In this document: positions 35,001 to 46,004 of the stretch, piece after piece
Numbering within the stretch: position 1 is the first letter of the stretch
Layout of the letters: each line of letters opens with the position of its first letter
NCBI GenBank assembly: GCA_021234155.1
Contig: JAJEKV010000186.1
Location: forward strand, 325,359 to 389,358
Reading direction: 5' to 3'
DNA: 64,000 nucleotides
Origin: Isoetes taiwanensis
Lineage: Eukaryota > Streptophyta > Lycopodiopsida > Isoetales > Isoetaceae
The notes under the pieces: model-generated
The model's input: only the letters and a program-made list of their open reading frames with translations
Database searches by the model: none
Told to the model about the DNA's origin: nothing
Made by a program: the position numbers and the translations under genes

Positions 35001-38000
35001 TTTCACGATCCACTGAACTCATGGACATTAGTTTCTCAAAATGCCCTGTTATCTCCGGATCAAGAAACTGCAGACAAGAACTGCATATGTCTCAAGCAAC
35101 TAAATGCAACTATGTTATTCCTTAGTGCACCAATGCAAAGCTGGCTTGAAATATTAAACATGAAAGTCTTCATAACCCATCTTCCAGCGGATAACAAGGC
35201 TAGCTCCTAGACAAGCAAATATATTTAGAACTGCAGTAAACTATGAGATAAACTATTCTCAAATGTAATCGGCTAGGATAGATGATAATCTATGCCTTTA
35301 ACCTGGATCCGTGGCAGATCTATGCAACATGCAATATTTAACCTGCATGGCAAATTCATTCTGGATGGCAATGCATGTTCAGCAACCACCATGAAGCAAT
35401 ACTACTCCTACATAACCTACAGATAACATGGCGACATGCCTAGAGGGAGAAAAAATGCAAGGCCTGCATTGCCTCCGTCGTATTGGATCAATTCGACCTA
35501 GCTTCAGCTTGCTGTCTTTTTTAGGTGCGAGGTTGAGATACCTGCTTCAATTACGTCTCAATTGCGGCAGCACAACATTGTGCAGTTCCTAAGGTTTTAT
35601 TTCTGAGGTATGGAGCTCGCATTTTATGGAAATATAAAGTGAACGACTTACTTTGATCCACCATGAGAAGATTGGATCCACCCGCATTGCACCTGTAGCA
35701 GAGTCGGGAGAATCGGCTATGAAAATAAGGTGCTGCATGCAGCCTCAAGCAAGGAGCACCGATTCCCGGTTTCTAGAGTGCCTCTCGAGCAACAGGGGCA
35801 ACCGCCATTTTACAAGCTATGATGGGTTTTGAGCAGTCATTGGTATATTCTAGGTATATGCTGGCATATACCTAAAATATGCCATAAACCCACCTCAACG
35901 AGGGCTTGCCCCCTTAGGGGCAACCCAAAAAAAATTGAAATGAAGAGTTGAAATCCAATTTGGTTACATTTGCTGATTCAACATTACTCTTCCCATATAA
36001 CTAAGTAATTTTATCAAATAGAGTACAATACATGCAACCTATATTCTAAATTTGGATCAAAGTGAACTAAGATGAGGATGTTCTTGTTTTTTAAAGCCTA
36101 AGTCATGTGGACCAATAAAGCAACTCTTTATTTCTTATAATTCTAGGGAAAGGTCCTTATGCACAAATATCATCATCAGTGAAGTGGTGTTCCATTGAGC
36201 TGAATGAAAAATATAAGTACAATGACCCATAGGGAACAAACTGATGAACCCCAAAATGAGTGAAGAGGGGAACAAAATGATAGACTCCAAATGAGTAAAA
36301 CAATAAATACAACCCAGGTTAGACCACCCGATATATAAGATAATTGTGTACAATGAGTTCATGCCCCCACAAAGAACATTTAGAAAGTCGTTATACTATA
36401 ATGCTCCCGAACTGCGATAACTGCAATAGTCAGGTCACGCCATCCATCCAAACAGTGATTCAAATCCGTCCCGTTAAGATACCGCTCCATGTATCCCTCT
36501 TGGCCGCTCGTATAAAAAGCAACCTTATGCACATAAGAGAGCTCCAAACTACAAGACCAAACAACATGTGATTGTCAACTGTGTTAGGAGCCATCTACCG
36601 GCCAAGAGTCAGCAAGCTACAAAGTTGGACTAGAAATACAAGAGCACAATATCAAAATGGAAAAGACGATCCATGAGGATCCTCAGAAACCATAGGGCTA
36701 CGCCGAGGTATGAAAATATAGGCTCGACCCAGAGGCGTATAAAAAGCAGCCCCATGCACATCAATGAGCTCCAAACAGCTATAAAGTTGGACTAGAAATA
36801 TTAGAGCACAATATTGAAAATTAAAGAGATGATCCATGAGGATCCTCGGAAGCCACGGGGCTATGCCGAGATAGGAAAATATAGGCTCGACCATGGTGGC
36901 TTCCCCTTGGTACCCTCCAGAAGCATCATGTGCTACGCTGGAAAAAATGCAGAAGCCCATCGGCCAACATTGAACGAAAAGTAAAACCCATATAGCAGAG
37001 TAAGAGGTGGGAGGGGGGAACTCCGTACAACAACAAGATTCAACTCAGAGGAAACGCCGATGATGAATGAAGGAAGACACAAGGCTTTTATGGGAGAAAG
37101 CTTATGCTATAGCAGGCTTGTGCTAAAGAAAGCTTGGGTTCAAAAAGAGAGCTGGGACTAAAACTGGCGTCCTTGTCCCTAGAACAATGTTGTTAAAAAA
37201 CCCCTTTTTTATTTTTAATGTACTTCTATAAAAATTCTCACGTTTTTTAAAGGACTTTATGATTTGGTATGGCCAAAAAATAAAAAATAAAAAAATTGCA
37301 CATTCTTTGCACTGCTTTATTGGACATATTTGCTACTGTTAAAATGCACATTTTTGCTACAAGTTATAAGACGTAGTATGCCAACAAGTAAATCAAAAGC
37401 TTATGCTACTATTAGAAACTATTAAGTTCAGGTACAAAGATATCATAGCTGTTTTGCCATGCAACTCTTAAGAAAGTTCAGAAAAACATTATTATAGAGG
37501 TTAAGAAGTATAAGAATTTTATATACAAAGATAAATAAGTTCAAGAATATTATATATTGGATTAAAAAAATCACAGCTTAAGGATTTTCAAGGATTTTAA
37601 AGATTTTTAATGTATTTTATATGAAATACATTTTTAAAGATTTTTTTCAAAAATTTTAAAAATCTTAAAAAAATCTTAAAAAACATTTTTTAAACGTACG
37701 GATTTTGACGTACTTAACAACATTGCCCTAGAATCATGTTCTCTTCTACATAAGAAGAGAACCATAGCATTATAGCTCTTCATATTTTTCCTTCATTCTT
37801 TTTGCATTGGTTTCATAATTTGGGATGTTTTGAAAATATGACTTTTGACGGTCACAACTCAAAACCTAGATGCAAAATCCGTAGAAGATATATTTAATAA
37901 TAACTTGATATCAATGCTAAAAAGTTGATCGAAGCCTCAAAATCATGAGCATCAAATTATTTTAGTGATTAGAGTAGCCGATGAGCTAGTTATATCTCAA

Positions 38001-38159
38001 AATTGAAACTAAGATCAATTTCATCATGAAGTTCTTCATTTATAATGAACTGTGGACCAGTAACGGTTGTAGGAGTAGCAACCTTTCTTGATTTTGCAAG
38101 AACGCACATTATGCTCTTTTTGCGTGCTTGTTTTTGCATTTGTCTTACAGAGAACATCA
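32098..38159. other. Intergenic DNA with several local tandem duplications
   Basis: No gene was supported in about 6 kb. Local duplications are visible: 32808-32867 with 32868-32925 (CTTGAAGGACTAAAGT repeated); about 33041-33080 with 33080-33120 (GCTAATAGGGACTTC repeated); and 36509-36729 with 36738-36892, whose shared phrases include AAAGTTGGACTAGAAATA and ATAGGCTCGACC. Region 37200-37730 is very AT-rich, with TTTTAAAGATTTTT-type inverted sequences. Confidence 0.4.
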
Positions 38160-38880
38160 CATCCGAACAGTAGGGACAATACCTGCAGCAGCTTTATGAT
38201 CCTCAAGGAGCACAGGCGACGGTGCCTTCAAAGCATGGTCCAGTGCTGGAAATCACAAAGGCAGATGTAGATCAGAGCCTATAGCATCTAGCCAATGGAA
38301 AAGCGCCAGACCTAGATGGTATGCAGGTAGAATTGCGCAAGTGGGCAGGACCATCCATAGTACGGGTATTGACTGCCATGTTCAACAGGGTGCTATACGA
38401 TGGTTTCTCCCCACAATGGACCACTAGTCGAGTTGTCCCCATATACAAGGCAGGTGACCCACACTGCCCAGCTAATTATCAAACAATTATGGTAGCTCGG
38501 TGTTCGCAAAACTGCTTGTCGACATTCTAGAGCATCAGTTGATATCCTGGGCATAGAGGCAGCAAATGTCCGGGCCCTCAAACAGGTAGGGTTCGGGCTG
38601 TGACACTCAACCATTGATCACATCTTCACACTGCGGGCTCTAGTTGAGGACCGCAGGAACTGACGGTGAGATCAGTATTGCAGCTTTGTGGACTTCGCAA
38701 AGGCTTTTGACACAGTGCCTCGGGAAAAGCTGTGGGCAAGATTGCACGACCTAGGGTCCCTGCAGATTTGTAGAATATGATGTACAAGCTGTAAAAGACA
38801 CATTCAGGCCAATTGCATCTGATAAGCCAGCCATTGGCAGCAGCATCGGGGTCCGTTAAGGATGCCTTATATCTCCTACA
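38160..38880 (+). pseudogene. LINE reverse-transcriptase fragment
   Basis: On the plus strand the frames encode NGKAPDLDGMQVELRKW (family NGKAxGxDGxxxExxK) and VVPIYKAGDPHCPANYQTI (family xxPIxKKGDxxxxxNYRxI). Later pieces are close to HSTIDHIFTLRALVED and FVDFAKAFDTVPREKLW, the catalytic-Asp segment of the reverse transcriptase. Stops and frameshifts break it after each block. It is opposite in orientation to the other LINE remnants of the window. Confidence 0.8.
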
Positions 38881-38884
38881 TTTT

Positions 38885-41178
38885 TTGGACTATACATTAA
38901 GCCATCATTCAATTAAATTGGGATTATGTCTTGGTTTTGGGACAAATTTCATATTGCAAGTTTTTTAGTAACTTGATAAAAGTCACTATATGTTAACATA
39001 TAATCACACACCTTAATATAAATTCACACCTTAACTTCAAATTACAAAATCATATATCATGAAACTTAAGTAGTACACAACTTTTATTAACTGTGATTGA
39101 TACATAGTAACTGTTTTTCATTTTTCCACCAGCATCCCCAAGGATATGAGAACCGTATTCCTTACATCCTGAAGTATTGTAACTCTCGTTGTTTTACTTG
39201 GAATAGGTTTTGAAATCCACGAGTACAATACGGTTTCAATGTCTAGCCAAAGATCAGGATCACTAGGATTTCTCCTCCACCTCTTTGTCCAACAATCTGA
39301 TCTTTCTTTATCGGTGACATTACTCAACTGATGTACTGGACACCACCATTCCACGCGCACCTTATTGAAGTTAACATCACCTTCTTCTTTGCAAATATCC
39401 GAGATAGTGTATCCCAACCACACTGGATAGGTCTTTAGATCTGCTGGTTTTACTACTACAAATTGGTGGCACTCCACGTTAGTAGAAGGTTCATAACAAT
39501 CCAGGCCTAGATATTTTGGCCTATCCTTCTTAGGACCAACATAGTGTTTATCAGATTGAGGAGGAGCATATGCCTTCACAATGCTACTAATGGTACCATC
39601 ATCTTTCGCCAAAGACCAGCCTAATGTTTTCCACTTACTTTTAGGGAACCACCATTCTTTCAGCTCTTCTGAGGATGTGTCTACCTCATCCAACAAGTCA
39701 CCTTCTTCCAATAATCTATCAATGCACGATTAGTCTCATCTGAATTAGTTTGCCAATGCTTGATGTAGTCATTGATGCCATCCTTAGTCAATCCCAATTG
39801 CTTGACTTCTTCAGTTGGTTTTAGAGCTTTTGGTTGACCAGGAGGTATCATAGGCTTGCCATTTGCATCCCTATGCCAAATTTCTGCCCCACCTCTCCAC
39901 TTCTCCTCTGAAGGTCTCATTTTCCATTGCATGATTGGAATCCCTTCTCTCACCCAAAAAGTGAATTGAAGAGGTCTAGAATGACCTTCCATGTCAAGAG
40001 CATAACCATCCACAAAACTCTTCCAATCAGGCACTTCTTCTATGATAGATCCTATAGGAGATGGATTTGTACATCCATGAAATATTTCCAATAGCCTGGG
40101 AAAGTTGGTAACTGTCTGATGTCTCAATACATGACTATATCTTCCAAACAATGCGTCCACATCCTCATGAGTATGTCCAGGCATTAGGAACCCCAAATTG
40201 ACTCTTTCAAAAATACCCACAGCTGTTAAGTAAGATAGGAAAGAAAACATCCACCTGTTCTTATTTTGACCAGCACAATTATCTAGTTGCAAGAGGAGCT
40301 TTCTGGGCAGATCTCGAGGTTTAGCACGAGATGTTGAAGCTCCAACATGTTCATTAGGTCCATGCCTCCTAAACCTTGCCTTGCTAAACTTTTCAATACT
40401 ATTAGGGGTTCCATCCAACAATGCACTATGTAGTGCCTGGCTAGCTGTTTGCCTGGTGTAGTGCCTGGCTAGCTTTCTCTTGCTACCACCATCTCCTCTA
40501 TTGTGAACATTCTAATACAGGAGGCCCAACAACATTCACTTCCTCTAATCTTCATCAGGGCTTCAGGAGAACAATCATAATCTGACTTGCATCTTTTGGT
40601 GGGATAATGTTTGAAAGTTGGAAGTGGCCTCTTGCTACACTGTGTGAACATTATTGACAATGGTTCTACATCTATAGGAAACATGTAGTTCCCCTCCAGT
40701 TGAATACTGTCCCTAGGCCATGCAACAATAGTTGGAACCTCTAGTTGCTTCACACAAGCAAGGCATTCTTGTTTGCCTGAACCCTTTTCCTTCCAATTGT
40801 CATATAATTTTGAGATTGCCACACCTAACCTGTCCTCCCCTAATCTTTCATCATTCACTGCATTGATAGGATCTGCTAAAACAATAATCCCTTCTCCTAC
40901 TGCCTCTCTGTTGCATGCATGCAGGATCTTGACCTTTTTGTTTTTCCAATTGACCCGAGTATAAAGTACAATTTCCTTTCCTTTGGCATCATCCTTTTCA
41001 TTTTTGGTCTTTTCCTTTCCTTTGCCATCATCAACATCATTTGGAGTCTTTTCCTTTCCTTTGCCATCATCAACATCATTTGAGGTATTTTCCTTTCCTT
41101 GGGCATCATGTTCATTAGTTGGGGATTTTTCCTTGCCTTGATCAGCATCATTGGGGGCTTTTTTTTAGCATTTTGCAT
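38885..41178 (-). pseudogene. DUF7869-type transposase-like protein, decayed element
   Basis: Read on the minus strand from 41178, the frame starts MQNAKK and a poly(A)-run frameshift follows at once. A Lys/Asp-rich low-complexity part (units like DVDDGKGKEKTPN) comes next. Then comes a segment around GEGIIVLADPINAV that resembles the DUF8039-like N-domain of plant transposases. A middle part at 40421-39681 carries QLDNCAGQNKNRW and FLMPGHTHEDVDALF, the hallmark of DUF7869 (an RNase H-like, DDE-type fold). The C-terminal part 39711-39118 holds a Trp-rich domain with VEWWCPVHQ. Breaks lie near 41160, 40450 (a duplicated AGCTAGCCAGGCACTACA) and 39710. The 3' flank 38885-39117 recurs at 51450-51660, so it belongs to the element. 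Domain names are from memory of family motifs. Confidence 0.65.
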
Positions 41179-41920
41179 GCCATTGACCTAAAATGCATAA
41201 AAACATATAGTAAGTTAGCATATCCAAATAACCTCTCCCTAACATGTTCATAAATGAAAGCCTCATATGTCTTATTCTATTTGATCATTCTATTTATATA
41301 ATGGGATTGCCCAAGTTATTTTTCTCAAACATTATATATTAATAAAACCCTCTAACTTATAACCTTCTAACTTGTATCCTATAATAACCTTAGAAACAAC
41401 TTTTAAGGTTATTATAGGTTAGCAGTTTTAAGGTGAAGAAGTTTATTATAGGTTAGAAATTTTAAGGTTGGAAAGTTATTGTAGGTTAAAAGTTTTAAGG
41501 TTAGAAGTTCTAATTCATGAACTTTTAAACTTATAACCTTAACTATGTACTTATAATCTTAATTATTAACTTATAACCTTAACTTTAGAAGTTCTAAATT
41601 CTCATTCTAAGTATAACCCTAACTTCTAAATTCTAATTCATAAACTTTTAAACTTATAACTTAACTTTATTTCTGATTACCTACTTCTAGACCTTCCTCC
41701 TTGAATTTGTGAGTTGCTAGATGGAGGATTATTTAATGGCTAAATTGTTTTTCCCTTAAGCCTTTCCTCTTCCAAAATTCAGTCTTTCTCGGCGATTCTC
41801 TTGCTCAAGATAGTCCTTGGATGGTGAGCTTTGCCCTTAAGGGGTGGTTTTGGGTTTATTTGTTTTACTTTCTGACGATGGTTTTGCAGAATTACTCTGG
41901 AGATTACAAGTTCGTATCAC
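41179..41920. other. AT-rich repetitive stretch
   Basis: From about 41345 to 41665 the sequence is built of variants of TTATAACCTTAACTT, AAGTTCTAA and AGGTTAGAAG, on both strands, so it could fold. No gene was seen. It may be the 5' flank of the DUF7869-type element. Confidence 0.35.
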
Positions 41921-41968
41921 TATCTATCTATCTATCTATCTATCTATAGAATAGAATAGAATAGAATA
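41921..41968 (-). repeat. Compound microsatellite at a LINE 3' end
   Basis: (TATC)n at 41921-41946 is followed by (AGAAT)n at 41947-41968. On the minus strand it directly follows the LINE 3' UTR, so it can be that LINE's simple-repeat tail, as seen for LINEs that end in short repeats instead of poly(A). Confidence 0.6.
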
Positions 41969-43835
41969 GTTTTTTTAACGTCCACGAAGACCAATAGGTC
42001 ATGGGACCCATACAATGGGCTAGTACAATCATTACTACTAGGATTAAAAAACCTCTGCCTCGAAAGGTTTTCAAGGGAAAAACCTTTGCAGTAATGATGA
42101 TACTAGACAAGCTTAGATAATGACTACTGAGGGCTCAGTAATTGCAGACGTTTATCTAGAACCTCAAGTATGTATAATGCCAAGTCATGCATGATGGTGC
42201 TTACCGAGAAGTTGTGGGCGTGGAATGGAATGCTAAGGTCGAAAAAATGATTCGAACTATCTCAAAAGCGTGGAAACTCAGAAGAGTATGGCTTTCATCT
42301 TCAATAACAGAATCGGCAACAGCACATAGTCTCGCTTCTCGCGGCAATTGCGGCCGCTCCCATCTACTGTCTCAATCCCAACCAGACTGTGGGACCCCGT
42401 CGCGAATTGATGCAATAGCTACAAGCTTGTTCCGGACAATGAAGCAAGCAAATAAGCTTGGGGCCCGGTGCCAAAGTGGGATTTATGTGTGCATGATAAT
42501 GACCGGTTTTCACTTGGGCCAAAGTAATCAAGGCGTCCCATATCTTTTGAGAAAAACGACCATTAAGATATTGTTGCAAAAGCTCGGGATCGAATCGGCA
42601 AGCATCAAAGGCGGTGTTGCACGGTTTACCCCAACGGGCAAACCATGTAGTGCAATGCTCTTTCCAACATCGTTTCAAACGCTGAGGAGATTCAGCCATG
42701 GCAAGTGCAAGAACATGATACCTAACATCATCCATGTGGTGCACCTTGCAGATATAGTGGAGATGGCGCTTCATGGCAGAATGTTGAAGAGGCCAAAAAC
42801 CCGTCTCTTGTAAAAAGAATAGCATAGGGCACCGTTGTTTTAACTCCAAGGTCAGTAAGTGAGAAAGGACTTTTGCACCGGCTCCAAGCTCTCCCAAGCA
42901 CTAGCACTAATGGCGGGCCCCCACACTTCGTAACCATACAAGAAAAGCAGGCTCTACCAAAGCCCGAAACAAGTGGGCTTTCCGTGGCCAATCATGAATT
43001 TACAAGCGAAAACAATTGTTTTGCATTGCATAGAGTGCTCTCCATCCAAAGAACCACCGCTTGGTAATACTTTGTTCCCGAGTGTGTTCTTACAATTCTA
43101 CACCAAGATACTTGTAGCTATCTACAACTTCAACTTCGCGGCTATCATAGTGCATAGGGGGACATTGTGACGAGAAGATTGAACTACCAAAAGCTTGGTC
43201 TTTTGCGGATTAACACTTGAGACTGTGTTCTCACGAAACTATGCACGAGCATGTAAATGTTTCTTTGCATACTAGCGTGTATGTGCCAGAAGTGAAACAT
43301 CATCAGCATACATAAGTTGCCTAATGATATAGTGTGCCAAATGTGTACCTCCGCCGCCATGATTATCAAGCCATTCTTCCAATTGATCAATGTACAAGCC
43401 AAAGAGTGTAGGAGATAAAGGGCAACCCTGACGAACTCCAATATTGCTAGTGATTTGAGTACCTGATGCTGGAAATTTAGCAAAAACCCTTTCATAGAGC
43501 CGATAAACTGCATTTTGAAGATCTTGTGGAACCCCAAGTGCCTACAAGCGCTGCCAAAGAAGCTCGTGTGGTACTGTATCAAAAGAAGAAGTAAAATCTA
43601 CAAAGCATATATAGAGGTCTTGTTTCAAACTTCGACTATGTTCAATAAGCATGCGCAATGTGAAAATATGGTCTATTGTAGAATGGCATGGACGAAAGCC
43701 TGCCTGTCCTACAACACGTACACCAGTATGTTCTGCCCATGATGATCTATCTATCTTTAATAGATAGTTTTGAAGCTTATATAATTTCCCACTTCTGCGT
43801 GGTAGATCTAAATGATACACATTGGTGAATGACAT
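41969..43835 (-). pseudogene. LINE with reverse-transcriptase core, 5'-truncated
   Basis: On the minus strand the frames encode, in order: GQAGFRPCHSTIDHIFTLR; CFVDFTSSFDTVP with the catalytic Asp; GVRQGCPLSPTLFGLYID; YADD at 43310-43299; EVWGP; LGVKTTVPYAILF; and a C-terminal helical segment to about 42364. This is the order of a non-LTR reverse transcriptase and its C-terminal part. Frameshifts are present near 43540, 43260 and 42840 and several stops occur, so it is inactive. The 3' UTR ends in a compound microsatellite. The 5' end is cut near 43835, inside a local tandem duplication. Confidence 0.85.
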
Positions 43836-44095
43836 TTATATATTTCTACTTGAACATTGAACATTAGATTTTGTATCCACACCCATATAGATCTAATAGG
43901 CTCATAGGCTCATGCCTTTCTTGCTTAGGAATGAGATAAGATATGTGGCCACATTTGTTTAATAGATAGTTTGGAGCTTATATAATTTCCCATTTTTGTG
44001 TAGTAGGTCTAAATGAGACATTGGTGAATGACATTCATATATTTCTACTTGAACATTAGGCACTCACTTTTGTATCCACAACCATATATATCTAT
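43757..44095. repeat. Tandem duplication overlapping the LINE 5' edge
   Basis: The segments 43757-43891 and 43958-44095 are diverged copies (TTTAATAGATAGTTT..., GCTTATATAATTTCCCA, GACATTNATATATTTCTACTTGAACAT). The first overlaps LINE coding sequence, so the duplication postdates the LINE insertion. Confidence 0.65.
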
Positions 44096-44700
44096 CTGTT
44101 TATCTACTATATATACATGTTAAGGACAAATTTAAATAATTTAGGTGCCAACTTATTTAAAAATATTACGTTTGAGTTAGGTTTTAGGATCAAGAGGATG
44201 TCAATGTCCATATCTTGCATGTCAATTTCTTAAAATAATTCTACTAGTGTCGCCCTCGTCCCAAAGGGCGAGGGAAAAAATTGAGTGCAATCATCATCAT
44301 ATTCTTTGACAAAAAATTAACCAAGGTGAAGGTGGCGCCTTTATTAACAAATTGAATCATACATGCCAAATAATGAGGGCAGATTCTATCCAAACAGGGT
44401 TCGTCATGCACCTGTCAAAGTCCCTACTCTGAGTAGCGTGGAATTATTTCTCAATTCTGAAGCAAAGCAGGATCACTTTTACTCCAAGCTGGATCTAAAC
44501 TATTATACAATAAAATAGCAATTGCATTTCTTGAAACATACATCTGCACAAGATAGCAACTGCAGGTCAGGAATTGATGAAACCACATGTGTAACATAGT
44601 ATAAAAAGGATAAATAAAAATTATTGAGAAGTTGGGTTTTAGTTAAAAAACCTACCAACATTTAATCACATTTGTTGGTGCTGCATCGGGTTGCTGTCTC
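44096..44700. other. Extensin 3' flank and intergenic DNA
   Basis: It includes the 3' flank of the extensin gene on the minus strand. A hairpin near 44250-44274 (CGCCCTCG...CGAGGG) is followed on the minus strand by CTAGT, which is discussed as a possible Helitron end. Nothing else was recognised. Confidence 0.4.
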
Positions 44701-45888
44701 CTAGTAATGGTATGGTGGTGGCGGAGACTTGTAGTAGTATGGTTCATGAACAGGGGGAGGAGGAGGAGGAGGAGGAGATATATAGTGGTAGGGAGGATGG
44801 ACAGGGGGCTTGTAAACTGGAGGTGGGTGCACAGGAGGCTTGTAGACTGGTGGAGGTGGAGATTTGTACTTATAGACTGGAGGAGGGGGAGGAGGTGACT
44901 TGTAGTAGTATGGAGGGTGGACAGGTGGCTTGTAGACAGGGGGCTTGTATACTGGAGGGTGGGGATTTGTACTTGTATATTGGAGGAGGGGAGGGTGACT
45001 TGTAGTAGTATGGAGGGTGAACAGGTGGCTTGTAGATAGGAGGCTTGTAGACAGGTGGCTTGTAGACAGGAGGCTTGTAAACAGGAGGGGTGGGGATTTG
45101 TACTTGTAAATTGGTGGAGGTGGTGGTGGGGATTTGTAGTAGTATGGTGGGTGAACAGGTGGTTTGTAAATAGGAGGCTTATAAACTGGTGGTGGTGGGG
45201 ATTTGTACTTGTAAACTGGAGGAGGAGGAGGAGGTGGTGATTTGTAGTAATATGGGGGGTGAACAGGTGGCTTGTAAACTGGTGGTGGTGGGGATTTGTA
45301 TTTATAAACCGGAGGAGGCGGGGGAGGGGATTTGTAGTAGTATGGGGGATGAACAGGTGGCTTGTAAACAGGAGGCTTGTAAACTGGTGGGGGTGGGGAT
45401 TTGTAATAGTATGGAGGGTGAAGAGGTGGTTTGTAAAGAGGAGGCTTGTAGATGGGGGGAGGAGGAGACTTGTACTTGTAAATGGGGGGAGGGGGAGGAG
45501 GGGATTTGTAGTAATAAGGAGGATGAACAGGGGGCTTAGGCTTGTAGACAGGAGGAGGAGGAGGAGGAGGAGAGTTATACTTGTAGACAGGATGGGGATG
45601 AGGATGGGGGTGTGGATGAGGATGGTGATAGACTGGGGGAGGAGGAGATTTATACTTGTAAACTGGAGGAGGAGGAGATGGCGGAGGAGGCGGCGGAGAA
45701 TGGTAGTAGTATGGAGGAGGAGGAGATGGCGGCGGCGGCGGAGGAGAATGATAGTAGTATGGAGGAGGAGGAGAAACATACTGATAATTAGCCTCAACCT
45801 GTGGCAAAACAATGCAGACAAGAGCCACCATAGCCACAGACACAAGGGCCATGGAGGAAAATCCTCCATGCCCCTTCATCATCGCCAT
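44701..45888 (-). CDS. Extensin-like hydroxyproline-rich cell-wall protein (395 aa)
   Basis: Extensins are secreted, hydroxylated and glycosylated on SPPPP motifs, and cross-linked through Tyr in the cell wall. The frame starts MAMMKGHGG and has a hydrophobic signal segment (about residues 10-33, ending VEAN). Many repeats of SPPPP follow, separated by YYYH, VYKYK, VYKPP and HPPYYYK, which give both glycosylation and Tyr cross-link motifs. The protein ends SPPPPYHY. Between about 45090 and 44960 the product leaves the repeat pattern (Ser/Thr/Leu-rich) because a 1-base and a 2-base shortening flank this part; the frame recovers. Whether this is allelic, an assembly error or a real variant is open. 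Upstream there is a TATA box, and no introns are needed. The antisense Gly/Arg-rich frames are shadows. Confidence 0.9.
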   Translation of the reverse strand: MAMMKGHGGFSSMALVSVAMVALVCIVLPQVEANYQYVSPPPPYYYHSPPPPPPSPPPPYYYHSPPPPPPSPPPPVYKYKSPPPPVYHHPHPHPHPHPHPVYKYNSPPPPPPPVYKPKPPVHPPYYYKSPPPPPPIYKYKSPPPPIYKPPLYKPPLHPPYYYKSPPPPVYKPPVYKPPVHPPYYYKSPPPPPPVYKYKSPPPPVYKPPVHPPYYYKSPPPPPPPVYKYKSPPPPVYKPPIYKPPVHPPYYYKSPPPPPPIYKYKSPPLLFTSLLSTSHLSTSLLSTSHLFTLHTTTSHPPLLQYTSTNPHPPVYKPPVYKPPVHPPYYYKSPPPPPPVYKYKSPPPPVYKPPVHPPPVYKPPVHPPYHYISPPPPPPPPVHEPYYYKSPPPPYHY

Positions 45889-45995
45889 AGCAGCAGCAGC
45901 AACAACAGCAGCAGCAGCCCAGCTCCCCTTCTAGATCCCTCTTCTCGCTCCGCCGCACTTAGCAGGCAGCGATGAGATCTTCAACTCCGCCCAGC

Positions 45996-46004
45996 CTATT
46001 TATA
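45996..46004 (-). promoter_or_regulatory. TATA box of the extensin gene
   Basis: On the minus strand TATAAATAG lies about 110 bp upstream of the extensin ATG. This distance suits a 5' UTR of about 80 bases containing the CTG/TTG-rich stretch near 45890-45920. Confidence 0.7.

Noticed and set aside
42340-42360. A GCGGCCGC site near 42348 as another member of the palindrome family
   Set aside because: It lacks the ATCGC...GCGAT arms and lies in LINE sequence, so it is probably coincidental.
42187-42813. Plus-strand frame of 208 codons
   Set aside because: It overlaps the LINE C-terminal coding sequence on the minus strand, which is supported by similarity to the remnant at 26.2-26.8 kb.
44652-45975. 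Several long frames in other phases and on the opposite strand of the extensin gene
   Set aside because: They are Leu/Thr/His-rich or Gly/Arg/Val-rich translations of the same repeats, without signal peptide or motif; only the 45888 start gives an extensin.
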